From Allobosea lupini (GTDB lineage: Bacteria; Pseudomonadota; Alphaproteobacteria; Rhizobiales; Beijerinckiaceae): a stretch of 64,000 bases of DNA. The translations under genes and the position numbers were made by a program. The notes under the pieces are model-generated. The model saw only the letters and a list, made by a program, of their open reading frames with translations. It did not search any database and was not told the origin of the DNA. This document shows, one piece after another, positions 52,744 to 60,938 of the stretch. The stretch's first letter is position 1. Every line of letters starts with the position of its first letter. The stretch spans positions 40,894-104,893 of the forward strand of contig NZ_FOAN01000013.1 of the NCBI RefSeq assembly GCF_900109525.1, given 5' to 3'.

Positions 52744-54080
52744 CAGCGCCTTGCCCCCCTCAACTTCGCTTTTTTGACCAGCCCCTCATATTGATGGGCC
52801 AGGAGATGACCATGGACCTGAGCCACCGTGTCCATGGTCGTCGTCACCACGATCAGCAGCGAGGTGCCGCCGAGCAGGATGATCGGAATCTGGGCATAGG
52901 TGATCATGAACTCCGGGATCAAGCAGACGATAGTCAAATAGGCGGCGCCGAGCACGGTGATGCGCGTTAGCACCCGGTCGATATGTTCGGCGGTGCGCTC
53001 GCCCGGGCGGATGCCGGGCATGAACCCGCCATGCTTCTTGAGATTGTCCGCCGTCTCGACCGGATTGAACACGATCGCGGTGTAGAAGAAGCAGAAGAAG
53101 ATGATCAGCGCCGCATAGAGGAACATGAACAGCGGCCGGCCATGCGCGAGATAGGTCGCCATCGTCGCCAGGATGCCGGTGCCGCCCGAAGCCTGCGAGA
53201 AGCTGGCGATCGTGGTCGGCAGCAGCAGCAGCGACGAGGCGAAGATAGGCGGGATCACGCCGGCGGTGTTGAGCTTCAGCGGCAGGAACGAGGTCTGGCC
53301 CTCATACATCCGGTTGCCGACCTGGCGCTTGGGATAGTTGATCAGCAGGCGGCGCTGGGCGCGCTCGACGAAGACCACGAAGGCGATGACGCAGACCGCC
53401 ATCACCATGACGAGCAGCAGCAGGCCGGTCGAGATGGCGCCCTGGCGGCCGAGCTCGAGCGTCTGCGCCAGCTGGGCCGGGAATTCGGCGATGATGCCGG
53501 CGAAGATGATCATCGACGTGCCGTTGCCGATGCCGCGGCTGGTGATCTGCTCGCCGAGCCAGAGCAGGAACATGGTGCCGCCGACCAGCGTGATGGTGGT
53601 CGAGATCAGGAAGAACGGCCCGGGTTCGAGCACGAGATTACCCGAGCCCTGAAGACCAACGCCGATGCCCCAGGCCTGGAACAGCGCCAGCACCAGCGTC
53701 AGATAGCGCGTGTACTGGTTGAGGATCTTGCGGCCCGCCTCGCCCTCCTTCTTCAGCGCCTCGAAAGTCGGGACGACGCTGGAGAGCAGCTGGATGATGA
53801 TCGAGGCCGAGATGTACGGCATGATCGCCAGCGCGAAGATCGCGAGCCGGCCGACCGCGCCGCCGGAGAACATGTTGAACAGGCCGAGCACGCCCGACTG
53901 GGTCTGCTTGAACAGGTCGGCGACCGCATCCGGGTTCATGCCGGGCAGCGGGATATAGGTGCCGAGCCGGTAGACGATCAGCGCCCCCAGCGTGAACCAG
54001 ATCCGCTTCTTCAGCTCGTCGGCCTTGGCCAGCGCGCCGAAGTTCAGGTTTGCCGCAAGCTGTTCAGCCGCCGATGCCAT
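52743..54080 (-). CDS. secY: Protein translocase subunit SecY
   Basis: A 445-residue channel subunit with ten transmembrane helices. The start MASAAEQLAANLNFGALAKA and GTYIPLPGMNPDAVADLFKQ are normal; GALGLFNMFSGGAVGR-type segments follow, and the pore ring lies in helices 2 to 10. The cytosolic loops for ribosome and SecA binding are KRQVGNRMYEGQTSFLPLKL and AYLTIVCLIPEFMI. ATG 54080 was chosen over an in-frame upstream codon. It lies between rplO and adk. Confidence 0.97.
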   Translation of the reverse strand: MASAAEQLAANLNFGALAKADELKKRIWFTLGALIVYRLGTYIPLPGMNPDAVADLFKQTQSGVLGLFNMFSGGAVGRLAIFALAIMPYISASIIIQLLSSVVPTFEALKKEGEAGRKILNQYTRYLTLVLALFQAWGIGVGLQGSGNLVLEPGPFFLISTTITLVGGTMFLLWLGEQITSRGIGNGTSMIIFAGIIAEFPAQLAQTLELGRQGAISTGLLLLVMVMAVCVIAFVVFVERAQRRLLINYPKRQVGNRMYEGQTSFLPLKLNTAGVIPPIFASSLLLLPTTIASFSQASGGTGILATMATYLAHGRPLFMFLYAALIIFFCFFYTAIVFNPVETADNLKKHGGFMPGIRPGERTAEHIDRVLTRITVLGAAYLTIVCLIPEFMITYAQIPIILLGGTSLLIVVTTTMDTVAQVHGHLLAHQYEGLVKKAKLRGARR

Positions 54081-54178
54081 GCGTCCGGTCCTTGGGTGAT
54101 TCTCTGGTCTAGACAGTCGAACGGCGGCCAAGGCTTCGGGCCCGGCCGCCGCTCGCGTTAGTCATGTAAGCGTGGAAG

Positions 54179-54658
54179 TCACGCCTGTGAAGCGGCAGCC
54201 GCCAGGATCTTGACCGTGCCGCCGGCCTTCTCGATCGCCTCGACGGCCGACTTCGACGCACCGGCCACCTCGAAGGCGAGCTTCGCCTTGAGTTCGCCGA
54301 CGCCGAGGATCTTGACGCCGTCCTTGGCCTGCCGGGTGATGACGCCGGCGGCGACCAGCGCCTCGACCGTCACCGCACCCTTGGCATCGAGCTTCCCGGC
54401 TTCGACCGCCTGCTGGATGCGCCCGAGGTTGACCTCGTTCAGATCCTTGGAGAACAGGTTGTGGAAGCCGCGCTTCGGCAGGCGCCGATAGAGCGGCATC
54501 TGGCCGCCTTCGAAGCCCTTGACCGCCACGCCGGCGCGAGCCTTCTGGCCCTTGACGCCACGTCCGCCGGTCTTGCCCTTGCCGGAGCCGATGCCACGGC
54601 CGACGCGGATGCGCGACTTGGTCGCGCCTTCGTTGTCACGAATGTCTGTGAGTTTCAT
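54179..54658 (-). CDS. rplO: 50S ribosomal protein L15
   Basis: A 159-residue protein assembling late in the 50S subunit. The Gly-rich arm GRGIGSGKGKTGGRGVKGQK is complete, then FEGGQMPLYRRLPKRGFHNL and the C-terminal domain LAFEVAGASKSAVEAIEKAG. ATG 54658 was chosen over an upstream in-frame codon within rpmD. It is followed by secY after about 100 bases. Confidence 0.98.
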   Translation of the reverse strand: MKLTDIRDNEGATKSRIRVGRGIGSGKGKTGGRGVKGQKARAGVAVKGFEGGQMPLYRRLPKRGFHNLFSKDLNEVNLGRIQQAVEAGKLDAKGAVTVEALVAAGVITRQAKDGVKILGVGELKAKLAFEVAGASKSAVEAIEKAGGTVKILAAAASQA

Positions 54659-54671
54659 GGGTTCGCCCTCC

Positions 54672-54866
54672 TCACTTCGCGTCGACGACGCGGACGAGGT
54701 GCTTGACCTTCTCGACCATGCCACGCGCAGCCGGCGTGTCCTGCAGGGTCGATTGGCGGCGGATCTTGTTCAGGCCGAGACCGATCAGGGTCTGGCGCTG
54801 CGAGGCGTCGCGGCGGATCGGCGAACCGATCTGCTCGACGGTGAAGGTCTTCTCAGCCTTTGCCAT
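54672..54866 (-). CDS. rpmD: 50S ribosomal protein L30
   Basis: A 64-residue protein at the 50S surface. The opening KTFTVEQIGSPIRRDASQRQ and the conserved GLGLNKIRRQSTLQDTPAAR are intact. ATG 54866 with GGAGGG upstream is the normal start. It lies between rpsE and rplO, with 13 bases to rplO. Confidence 0.98.
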   Translation of the reverse strand: MAKAEKTFTVEQIGSPIRRDASQRQTLIGLGLNKIRRQSTLQDTPAARGMVEKVKHLVRVVDAK

Positions 54867-54876
54867 CGAACCCTCC

Positions 54877-55440
54877 TCACGCGTCCGCGCCGGCATCCGC
54901 GCCGGCATCGCGGCGGCGGGTCTGCAGGGCCGAAACCTTGAGCGAGCGACGCGCGGCGACGCTGCGCGGCGAATCCTCGTTCTTCAGCGCATCGAAGGTG
55001 GCGCGCACGAGGTTGTAGGGGTTCGAAGAGCCGAGCGACTTCGAAACCACGTCCTGCATGCCGACCGCCTCGAAGACGGCGCGCATCGGGCCGCCGGCGA
55101 TGATGCCGGTACCGGCCGGCGCAGCGCGCAGGATGACCTTGCCGGCGCCGTGACGGCCGTGGACGTCATGGTGCAGCGTGCGGCCATCGCGCAGCGGGAC
55201 GCGGACGAGGCCACGCTTGGCGGCTTCCGTCGCCTTGCGGATCGCCTCGGGCACTTCACGGGCCTTGCCGTGGCCGAAGCCGACGCGGCCCTTCTGGTCG
55301 CCGACGACGACGAGGGCAGCGAAGCCGAAGCGACGGCCGCCCTTCACCACCTTGGCGACGCGGTTGATGTGGACCAGGCGGTCCACGAATTCAGAATCAC
55401 GCTCTTCGCGGTTCTGACGGTCACGAGGTTCTCTCGCCAT
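54877..55440 (-). CDS. rpsE: 30S ribosomal protein S5
   Basis: A 187-residue protein at the mRNA entry and decoding region. The dsRNA-binding motif FVDRLVHINRVAKVVKGGRR and GFGHGKAREVPEAIRKATEA are normal, then GTGIIAGGPMRAVFEAVGMQ. The C-terminus ends in a short repeat GADAGADA after an Arg-rich stretch, a small species-specific addition. It starts 10 bases upstream of the next gene rpmD and is separated from rplR by about 134 bases that hold a hairpin. Confidence 0.97.
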   Translation of the reverse strand: MAREPRDRQNREERDSEFVDRLVHINRVAKVVKGGRRFGFAALVVVGDQKGRVGFGHGKAREVPEAIRKATEAAKRGLVRVPLRDGRTLHHDVHGRHGAGKVILRAAPAGTGIIAGGPMRAVFEAVGMQDVVSKSLGSSNPYNLVRATFDALKNEDSPRSVAARRSLKVSALQTRRRDAGADAGADA

Positions 55441-55527
55441 ATCTTCCTCTTACTTGCGCGGACGGTACCGATCGTGGCCCGCCGCTCGCTCGAGCGCTCC
55501 GGAATGGAGCGACTTTCCAAATGCGAT

Positions 55528-55556
55528 ATGCGGGAAGCCCGTGAGGCCTCCCGCAT
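55528..55556. repeat. Hairpin between rplR and rpsE
   Basis: Eight-base arms ATGCGGGA and TCCCGCAT enclose a 13-base segment that can pair further (GCC/GGC). It occupies the unusual 134-base gap between rplR and rpsE, and has no T-run. Confidence 0.6.
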
Positions 55557-55574
55557 CCCGCGATAGTCAACCGA

Positions 55575-55937
55575 TCAGAAGCTCAGCCCGCCTTCGCGAG
55601 CGGCCTCGGCCAGCGCCTTGACGCGGCCATGGTACATATAGGCGCCACGGTCGAACACGACCTCCTTGACGCCGGCCTTGATGGCGCGCTCGGCAAGGAT
55701 CTTGCCGATCTGCGCCGCGGCCTCGACATTCGCGCCCGACTTGATGTCGGCGCGGATGTCCTTGTCGAGCGACGAAGCCGAAGCGAGCGTCAGCCCCTTG
55801 GTGTCGTCGATGACCTGCGCATAGATCTGCTTGCCGGTGCGGTGCACCGACAGGCGGGCGCGGCCATTGGCCACTTTCTTGATCGCGCGGCGGACGCGGG
55901 CCTTGCGGCGCGCAGTCGCAACTGTCTGCTTGCTCAT
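55575..55937 (-). CDS. rplR: 50S ribosomal protein L18
   Basis: A 120-residue 5S rRNA-binding protein. The basic N-terminus TARRKARVRRAIKKVANGRA and the core RLSVHRTGKQIYAQVIDDTK and VVFDRGAYMYHGRVKALAEA are normal. ATG 55937 is the start. It is 11 bases after rplF. Confidence 0.98.
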   Translation of the reverse strand: MSKQTVATARRKARVRRAIKKVANGRARLSVHRTGKQIYAQVIDDTKGLTLASASSLDKDIRADIKSGANVEAAAQIGKILAERAIKAGVKEVVFDRGAYMYHGRVKALAEAAREGGLSF

Positions 55938-55948
55938 GGCTGCCGTCC

Positions 55949-56482
55949 TTACTTCTTCTTGCCTTCCTTGCGGAAGATGAACTCGCCGGCGTACTTGACG
56001 CCCTTCCCCTTGTAGGGCTCGGGACCGCGATAATCGCGGATCTCGGCGGCGGTCTGGCCGACGACCTGCTTGTCGATGCCGGAGATCACGATCTCGGTCG
56101 GCTTCGGCGTGACGATCGCGACCCCGGCCGGGATCGGATAGTCGATGTCGTGGCTGTAGCCGAGCGAGAGCTTGAGCACCTTGCCGGCGACCGCGGCCTT
56201 GTAGCCGACGCCGTTGATCTCGAGCTTCTTCTCGAATCCGGCCGTCGTACCGACGACCAGGTTGTTGATGCGGGCGCGCGAGGTGCCCCAGAGGGCGCGG
56301 GCGCGCTTGGTCTGCGAGCGCGGCTGGACGGCGATGGCGCCGTTCTCCAGTGCGACCGAAACCTCCTCGGGAACCTCGAAGGACAGTTCGCCCTTCGAGC
56401 CCTTGATCTTGACCAGCTGGCCCGAGACGTTGGCGGTGACGCCAGCGGGGACCGGAACGGGCTTCTTACCGATACGAGACAT
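55949..56482 (-). CDS. rplF: 50S ribosomal protein L6
   Basis: A 177-residue protein near the sarcin-ricin loop. The opening MSRIGKKPVPVPAGVTANVS and the C-terminal signature IRDYRGPEPYKGKGVKYAGE are complete, with a Lys-rich end. It is followed by rplR after 11 bases and lies in normal spc order. Confidence 0.98.
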   Translation of the reverse strand: MSRIGKKPVPVPAGVTANVSGQLVKIKGSKGELSFEVPEEVSVALENGAIAVQPRSQTKRARALWGTSRARINNLVVGTTAGFEKKLEINGVGYKAAVAGKVLKLSLGYSHDIDYPIPAGVAIVTPKPTEIVISGIDKQVVGQTAAEIRDYRGPEPYKGKGVKYAGEFIFRKEGKKK

Positions 56483-56517
56483 TGGATCTCTCCTGATGAG
56501 CAGCTGTGCGCGAAAGG

Positions 56518-56916
56518 TCAGAAGACCTTGCAGAGCACTTCGCCGCCCACGTTCTGCTCGCGGGCAAGGTGATCGGACATCACGCCACGGGGCGTGGAGA
56601 CGATGGTGACGCCGAGGCCGTCGGCCACGCGAGGCATGGTCTCGACCGAGGAGTAGACGCGACGACCGGGCTTCGACACGCGCGAGATCGACCGGATGAC
56701 CGGCTGTCCCTCGTGGTACTTCAGCTCGATGTCGAACTCGGTGCGGCCGTTGCCGAACTCGGTGGTCGAATAGCCGCGGATGTAGCCTTCCGACTGCAGC
56801 ACGTCCAGAACGCGGGCGCGCAGCTTCGAGCCCGGGGTGGAAACGCGCGACTTGCGCCGCATCTGCGCATTGCGGATGCGGGTCAGCATATCGCCAAGCG
56901 GATCGATGATCGCCAT
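56518..56916 (-). CDS. rpsH: 30S ribosomal protein S8
   Basis: A 132-residue protein binding the central 16S domain; in E. coli it also represses the spc operon. Start DPLGDMLTRIRNAQMRRKSR and end VSTPRGVMSDHLAREQNVGG (then EVLCKVF) are normal. ATG 56916 is the start. It sits 12 bases after rpsN. Confidence 0.98.
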   Translation of the reverse strand: MAIIDPLGDMLTRIRNAQMRRKSRVSTPGSKLRARVLDVLQSEGYIRGYSTTEFGNGRTEFDIELKYHEGQPVIRSISRVSKPGRRVYSSVETMPRVADGLGVTIVSTPRGVMSDHLAREQNVGGEVLCKVF

Positions 56917-56928
56917 GATGCTACCTCC

Positions 56929-57234
56929 TCACCAGCTCGACTTGACGAGGCCGGGAACCAGCCCCTTGTTGCCGAGCTCGCGCAAAGCAACGCGCGACAT
57001 CTTCAACTTGCGATAGAAAGCGCGCGGGCGGCCGGTGACTTCGCAACGGTTGCGCACGCGGATGCCGGCGGAATTGCGCGGCAGTTCGGCCAGCTTCAGG
57101 CGAGCGAGGAAGCGCTCGTCCATCGACTGGTTCTCGTCATTAGCGATCGCGAGAAGACGCGCACGACGGCCCGCGAATTTCTTCACGAGCGCCTTGCGGC
57201 GGTTGTTGTTCTCGACGGAGCTTTTCTTAGCCAT
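56929..57234 (-). CDS. rpsN: 30S ribosomal protein S14 (zinc-free type)
   Basis: A 101-residue protein of the 30S head. It is the long, zinc-independent form: the C-x-x-C pairs of the short form are missing. The signature NRCEVTGRPRAFYRKLKMSR and the tail LGNKGLVPGLVKSSW are normal. ATG 57234 is the start. It lies between rplE and rpsH. Confidence 0.98.
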   Translation of the reverse strand: MAKKSSVENNNRRKALVKKFAGRRARLLAIANDENQSMDERFLARLKLAELPRNSAGIRVRNRCEVTGRPRAFYRKLKMSRVALRELGNKGLVPGLVKSSW

Positions 57235-57270
57235 CGATATCTCCTGGTTTCCGCGTATGAGCCCGAAGGC

Positions 57271-57837
57271 TCACTGCCGGAACGGGAAGTTGAAGTGCTT
57301 GAGCAGAGCGCGTGCCTCGTCGTCCGACTTCGCAGTCGTGCAGACGATCACGTCCATGCCCCAGACCTGGTCGACCTTGTCGTAGTTGATCTCGGGGAAC
57401 ACGATGTGCTCCTTGATCCCGAGCGCGAAATTGCCGCGCCCGTCGAAAGACTTCGGGTTGAGGCCACGGAAGTCGCGCACGCGCGGCAGAGCAATGGTGA
57501 CGAGCCGATCGACGAACTCGAACATCTTGGTCTTGCGCAGCGTGACCTTGGCACCCACCGCCATGTTCTCGCGCAGCTTGAAGCCGGCGATGGCGAGGCG
57601 GGACTTGGTGATGACCGGCTTCTGGCCGGCGATCATGGCGAGGTCGCCGGCGGCGTTGTCGACCTTCTTGCGGTCGGCCGTGGCTTCGCCCACGCCCATG
57701 TTGATGACGACCTTCTCGAGGGTCGGCACTTCCATGACGTTCTTGTAGCCGAACTCGGCGATCATCGCGGGACGGACGACGTCCTCGTAATGCTTCTTCA
57801 AACGCGGCGAGAGAGCCGCCTGCTGATTGTCAGCCAT
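57271..57837 (-). CDS. rplE: 50S ribosomal protein L5
   Basis: A 188-residue 5S rRNA-binding protein. The segments GYKNVMEVPTLEKVVINMGV, GQKPVITKSRLAIAGFKLRE and VRDFRGLNPKSFDGRGNFAL are all conserved, and the protein ends NFPFRQ. ATG 57837 overlaps the end of rplX by eight bases. Confidence 0.98.
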   Translation of the reverse strand: MADNQQAALSPRLKKHYEDVVRPAMIAEFGYKNVMEVPTLEKVVINMGVGEATADRKKVDNAAGDLAMIAGQKPVITKSRLAIAGFKLRENMAVGAKVTLRKTKMFEFVDRLVTIALPRVRDFRGLNPKSFDGRGNFALGIKEHIVFPEINYDKVDQVWGMDVIVCTTAKSDDEARALLKHFNFPFRQ

Positions 57838-58147
57838 CGATCAGATCCCCCGAACGCTTGGCGAAACGAACCTTGCGGCCGTCATCGAGCACCTTGAAAC
57901 CGACGCGGGTCGGCTTGCCGTCCTTCGGATCGGCGACGGCCAGGTTCGACAGGTCGATCGTGGCTTCCTTGCTGATGATGCCGCCCTCGGACTGGGCGGT
58001 CGCCTTGGTGTGCTTCTTCACCAGGTTCACGCCGCGCACGACGGCGCGGGCGTCCTTCGGCAGGACCTGGAGCACTTCGCCGTTCTTGCCCTTGTCGCGG
58101 CCGGCGAGCACGACGACCTTGTCGCCCTTCTTGATTTTCGCAGCCAT
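57830..58147 (-). CDS. rplX: 50S ribosomal protein L24
   Basis: A 105-residue assembly initiator. The KOW motif KGDKVVVLAGRDKGKNGEVL opens the protein, then VNLVKKHTKATAQSEGGIIS and DPKDGKPTRVGFKVLDDGRK. ATG 58147 overlaps the rplN stop by one base; the longer open frame upstream is not family-like. It overlaps rplE by eight bases. Confidence 0.98.
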   Translation of the reverse strand: MAAKIKKGDKVVVLAGRDKGKNGEVLQVLPKDARAVVRGVNLVKKHTKATAQSEGGIISKEATIDLSNLAVADPKDGKPTRVGFKVLDDGRKVRFAKRSGDLIDG

Positions 58148-58515
58148 CACAGCACCTCGGGAGCGAGCGAAATGATCTTCATGTGGTTCTTGGCGCGCAG
58201 CTCGCGCGGAACCGGTCCGAAGATGCGGGTGCCCACCGGCTCCTTCTGGTTGTTGATCAGCACGGCCGCGTTGCGGTCGAAGCGGATCACCGAACCATCG
58301 GCGCGCTTGATGTCCTTGGCGGTGCGCACGACGATCGCCTTCATGACGTCGCCCTTCTTCACGCGGCCGCGCGGGATGGCTTCCTTGATCGAAACCACAA
58401 TGATGTCGCCGATGCGGGCATAGCGCCGCTTCGAGCCGCCGAGAACCTTGATGCACATCACGCGGCGGGCACCGGAATTGTCGGCGACCTCGAGATTCGT
58501 CTGCACCTGGATCAT
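58147..58515 (-). CDS. rplN: 50S ribosomal protein L14
   Basis: A 122-residue protein that meets the 30S subunit. MIQVQTNLEVADNSGARRVM opens it, then RRYARIGDIIVVSIKEAIPR, KGDVMKAIVVRTAKDIKRAD and GTRIFGPVPRELR. Start and length are normal. It is 111 bases after rpsQ. Confidence 0.98.
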   Translation of the reverse strand: MIQVQTNLEVADNSGARRVMCIKVLGGSKRRYARIGDIIVVSIKEAIPRGRVKKGDVMKAIVVRTAKDIKRADGSVIRFDRNAAVLINNQKEPVGTRIFGPVPRELRAKNHMKIISLAPEVL

Positions 58516-58626
58516 GGCCTTGATCCTTCCATTCCATATCAGCGCGGTTTCCGGACAAAGGCGGATTGCCTAAGCCCGGACTACGACTGACGGGGGTCGA
58601 TCGCCCCCTGGCCTCAATGATTCGAC

Positions 58627-58869
58627 TTACGCCTTGGGAGCGTTGTCGAGCACAACCCAGCTTTTCAGCTTGGAAATCGGCTTCGACTCCTCGATCCAGA
58701 CCGAGTCACCGACCTTGAACGATCCCGCCTCGTCATGGGCGTGATAGTTCTTCGAACGGCGCACCGTCTTCTTGAGGAGCGGGTGCGTATAACGCCGCTC
58801 GACCTTGACCACAACAGTTTTGTTTTGCTTGTCGCTAACGACGACGCCCTGCAGCACGCGCTTCGGCAT
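58627..58869 (-). CDS. rpsQ: 30S ribosomal protein S17
   Basis: An 80-residue protein binding 16S rRNA helices 7 and 11. The start MPKRVLQGVVVSDKQNKTVV and the signature YTHPLLKKTVRRSKNYHAHD are normal. It is 13 bases after rpmC, within the S10-spc order. Confidence 0.98.
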   Translation of the reverse strand: MPKRVLQGVVVSDKQNKTVVVKVERRYTHPLLKKTVRRSKNYHAHDEAGSFKVGDSVWIEESKPISKLKSWVVLDNAPKA

Positions 58870-58882
58870 GGTCCCCTACTCC

Positions 58883-59095
58883 TCAGGCGCTCACTGCTGC
58901 GGTCTTCGACCGCTGCAGTGTCTTGATGCGGGCGATCTCCTTGCGCACCAGGGTGACCCGAGCGGTATTCTCGAGCTGGCCGGTGGCGCGCTGGAAACGC
59001 AGGTTGAACTGCTCCTTCTTGAGCTTGAGAAGCTCGTCCTGGAGCTGGTCCGCGCTCATCACTTTGAGATCGGACAGGCGTTGAGTCGATTTCAT
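58883..59095 (-). CDS. rpmC: 50S ribosomal protein L29
   Basis: A 70-residue protein at the exit-tunnel rim, where it meets trigger factor and SRP. The helical hairpin LKVMSADQLQDELLKLKKEQ and the signature RVTLVRKEIARIKTLQRSKT are normal. It sits 10 bases after rplP. Confidence 0.97.
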   Translation of the reverse strand: MKSTQRLSDLKVMSADQLQDELLKLKKEQFNLRFQRATGQLENTARVTLVRKEIARIKTLQRSKTAAVSA

Positions 59096-59105
59096 CTCGC
59101 CCTCC

Positions 59106-59519
59106 TTACTCGGCGATGCGCTGGATGAAGCGGGTCTTGATCGGCAGCTTGGCGGCGCCCAGACGGAGCGCCTCGCGGGCGATATCCTCCGGCACGCCGT
59201 CGAGCTCGAACATGATCCGGCCCGGCTTGACCTTGGCCGCCCAGAACTCGGGCGAACCCTTGCCCTTACCCATGCGGACTTCGGTCGGCTTCTTCGAGAC
59301 CGGCACGTCCGGGAAGATCCGGATCCAGACTCGACCCGCGCGCTTCATGGCGCGGGTGATGGCACGACGGGCCGCCTCGATCTGGCGGGCCGTGACGCGC
59401 TCCGGCTCCTGGGCCTTCAGGCCGAACTGGCCGAAGTTGAGGTCCGTACCGCCCTTGGCGACGCCTGAAATGCGTCCCTTGAACTGCTTACGGAACTTAG
59501 TGCGCTTTGGTTGCAGCAT
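59106..59519 (-). CDS. rplP: 50S ribosomal protein L16
   Basis: A 137-residue protein near the peptidyl-transferase A site. MLQPKRTKFRKQFKGRISGV starts it, followed by ARRAITRAMKRAGRVWIRIF and VRMGKGKGSPEFWAAKVKPG. The R residue that is hydroxylated in E. coli lies in the last of these. It sits 18 bases after rpsC. Confidence 0.98.
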   Translation of the reverse strand: MLQPKRTKFRKQFKGRISGVAKGGTDLNFGQFGLKAQEPERVTARQIEAARRAITRAMKRAGRVWIRIFPDVPVSKKPTEVRMGKGKGSPEFWAAKVKPGRIMFELDGVPEDIAREALRLGAAKLPIKTRFIQRIAE

Positions 59520-59537
59520 GGCTCTTCTCGATCAGCC

Positions 59538-60254
59538 TTACGCAGCCTGCTCGCGACGTTCGCGGCGCTCACCACCGGAGCGGCCGCCCTCGTCCGAGAG
59601 GCGCTTGTCCTGGGCCATCGGGTCGTGTTCGAGGATCTCGCCCTTGAAGATCCAGACCTTGATCCCGCACGTGCCATAGGTCGTGAAGGCAGTGGCGACG
59701 CCGTAGTCGACGTCGGCGCGCAGCGTATGCAGCGGCACGCGGCCCTCGCGATACCATTCGAGGCGCGCGATTTCCGCGCCGCCGAGACGGCCCGAGCAGT
59801 TGATGCGGATGCCCTCGGCACCGAGACGCATCGCCGACTGCACGGCGCGCTTCATGGCGCGACGGAAGGCGACGCGGCGCTCGAGCTGCTGCGCGATCGA
59901 GTCGGCGACCAGGGTCGCGTCGATCTCGGGCTTGCGCACCTCGACGATGTTGATCGTCACGTCGGCGTTCGTCAGCTTCGCGACCGTCTTGCGCAGCTTC
60001 TCGATGTCGGCACCCTTCTTGCCAATCACCACGCCCGGACGAGCCGAGTGGATGGTGACGCGGCACTTCTTGTGCGGACGCTCGATGATGATCTTCGAGA
60101 CGGCGGCCTGCTTCAGCAGCTTCATCAGGGCGGCGCGGATGGCCATGTCCTCATGAAGCAGCTTGCCGTACTCGCCCTTGGCGGCGAACCAGCGCGAATC
60201 CCAGGTCCGGTTGATGCCGAGACGAAGGCCGATCGGATTGATTTTCTGACCCAT
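59538..60254 (-). CDS. rpsC: 30S ribosomal protein S3
   Basis: A 238-residue protein at the mRNA entry with helicase function. The KH domain contains RPGVVIGKKGADIEKLRKTV, and the C-terminal domain AMRLGAEGIRINCSGRLGGA and AEGIRINCSG-like strands are intact. The tail after residue 215 is charged (QDKRLSDEGGRSGGERRERR). ATG 60254 is normal. It is 10 bases after rplV. Confidence 0.98.
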   Translation of the reverse strand: MGQKINPIGLRLGINRTWDSRWFAAKGEYGKLLHEDMAIRAALMKLLKQAAVSKIIIERPHKKCRVTIHSARPGVVIGKKGADIEKLRKTVAKLTNADVTINIVEVRKPEIDATLVADSIAQQLERRVAFRRAMKRAVQSAMRLGAEGIRINCSGRLGGAEIARLEWYREGRVPLHTLRADVDYGVATAFTTYGTCGIKVWIFKGEILEHDPMAQDKRLSDEGGRSGGERRERREQAA

Positions 60255-60264
60255 CGTTCTCTCC

Positions 60265-60648
60265 TCAGGCCTTCGCAGCCTGAACTTCGCGCACCACGAT
60301 CGTGATGTTGGCGAAGGGCTTCATGATGCGGGCGCCACGGCCGCGAGCGCGGGCATGGAAGCGCTTCATGACCAGCGCCTTGCCGACGAAAGCCTGGGAC
60401 ACGACCAGATCGTCGACGTCGAGATCATGGTTGTTCTCGGCATTGGCGATCGCGCTCTGCAGGCACTTGCGCACATCGGTCGAGATCCGCTTGCGCGAGA
60501 ACTCGAGGTCGGCGAGCGCGGTCGAGACCTTCTTGCCGCGGATGAGCTGGGCGAGAAGGTTCAGCTTCTGCGGGGAGACGCGCAGGTTGCGCGCCACCGC
60601 CTTGGCCTCGTTCTCGGGCAGCGCACGGGGGGCGGAGGGCTTACCCAT
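60265..60648 (-). CDS. rplV: 50S ribosomal protein L22
   Basis: A 127-residue protein whose long beta-hairpin lines the exit tunnel, a site of macrolide resistance. NLRVSPQKLNLLAQLIRGKK begins the fold, then QSAIANAENNHDLDVDDLVV and the hairpin FHARARGRGARIMKPFANIT. Slightly extended N-terminus. It lies three bases after rpsS. Confidence 0.98.
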   Translation of the reverse strand: MGKPSAPRALPENEAKAVARNLRVSPQKLNLLAQLIRGKKVSTALADLEFSRKRISTDVRKCLQSAIANAENNHDLDVDDLVVSQAFVGKALVMKRFHARARGRGARIMKPFANITIVVREVQAAKA

Positions 60649-60651
60649 GGC

Positions 60652-60930
60652 TTACTTCCTCTTCGCCTTCTTGTCGGCAGCGTGGCCGGGGAAGGTGCGC
60701 GTCGGCGAGAACTCGCCGAACTTGTGGCCCACCATCTCCTCGGAGACGTTCACCGGCACATGCTTGTGGCCGTTGTAGACGCCGAACGTCAGACCGACGA
60801 ACTGCGGGAGGATCGTGGAGCGGCGGCTCCAGATCTTGATGACTTCCGACCGGCTCGCCGAACGGGCGACCTCGGCCTTCTTCAGGAGGTATCCGTCGAC
60901 GAACGGACCTTTCCAAAGCGAACGCGCCAT
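60652..60930 (-). CDS. rpsS: 30S ribosomal protein S19
   Basis: A 92-residue head protein that pairs with S13. MARSLWKGPFVDGYLLKKAE, IKIWSRRSTILPQFVGLTFG and FVPV-like segment NGHKHVPVNVSEEMVGHKFG then EFSPTRTF are intact. It sits eight bases after rplB. Confidence 0.98.
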   Translation of the reverse strand: MARSLWKGPFVDGYLLKKAEVARSASRSEVIKIWSRRSTILPQFVGLTFGVYNGHKHVPVNVSEEMVGHKFGEFSPTRTFPGHAADKKAKRK

Positions 60931-60938
60931 GACGGACC

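Noticed and set aside
56506..57897. Long plus-strand frame across rpsH, rpsN and rplE
   Set aside because: Antisense to three ribosomal protein genes; no domain seen.
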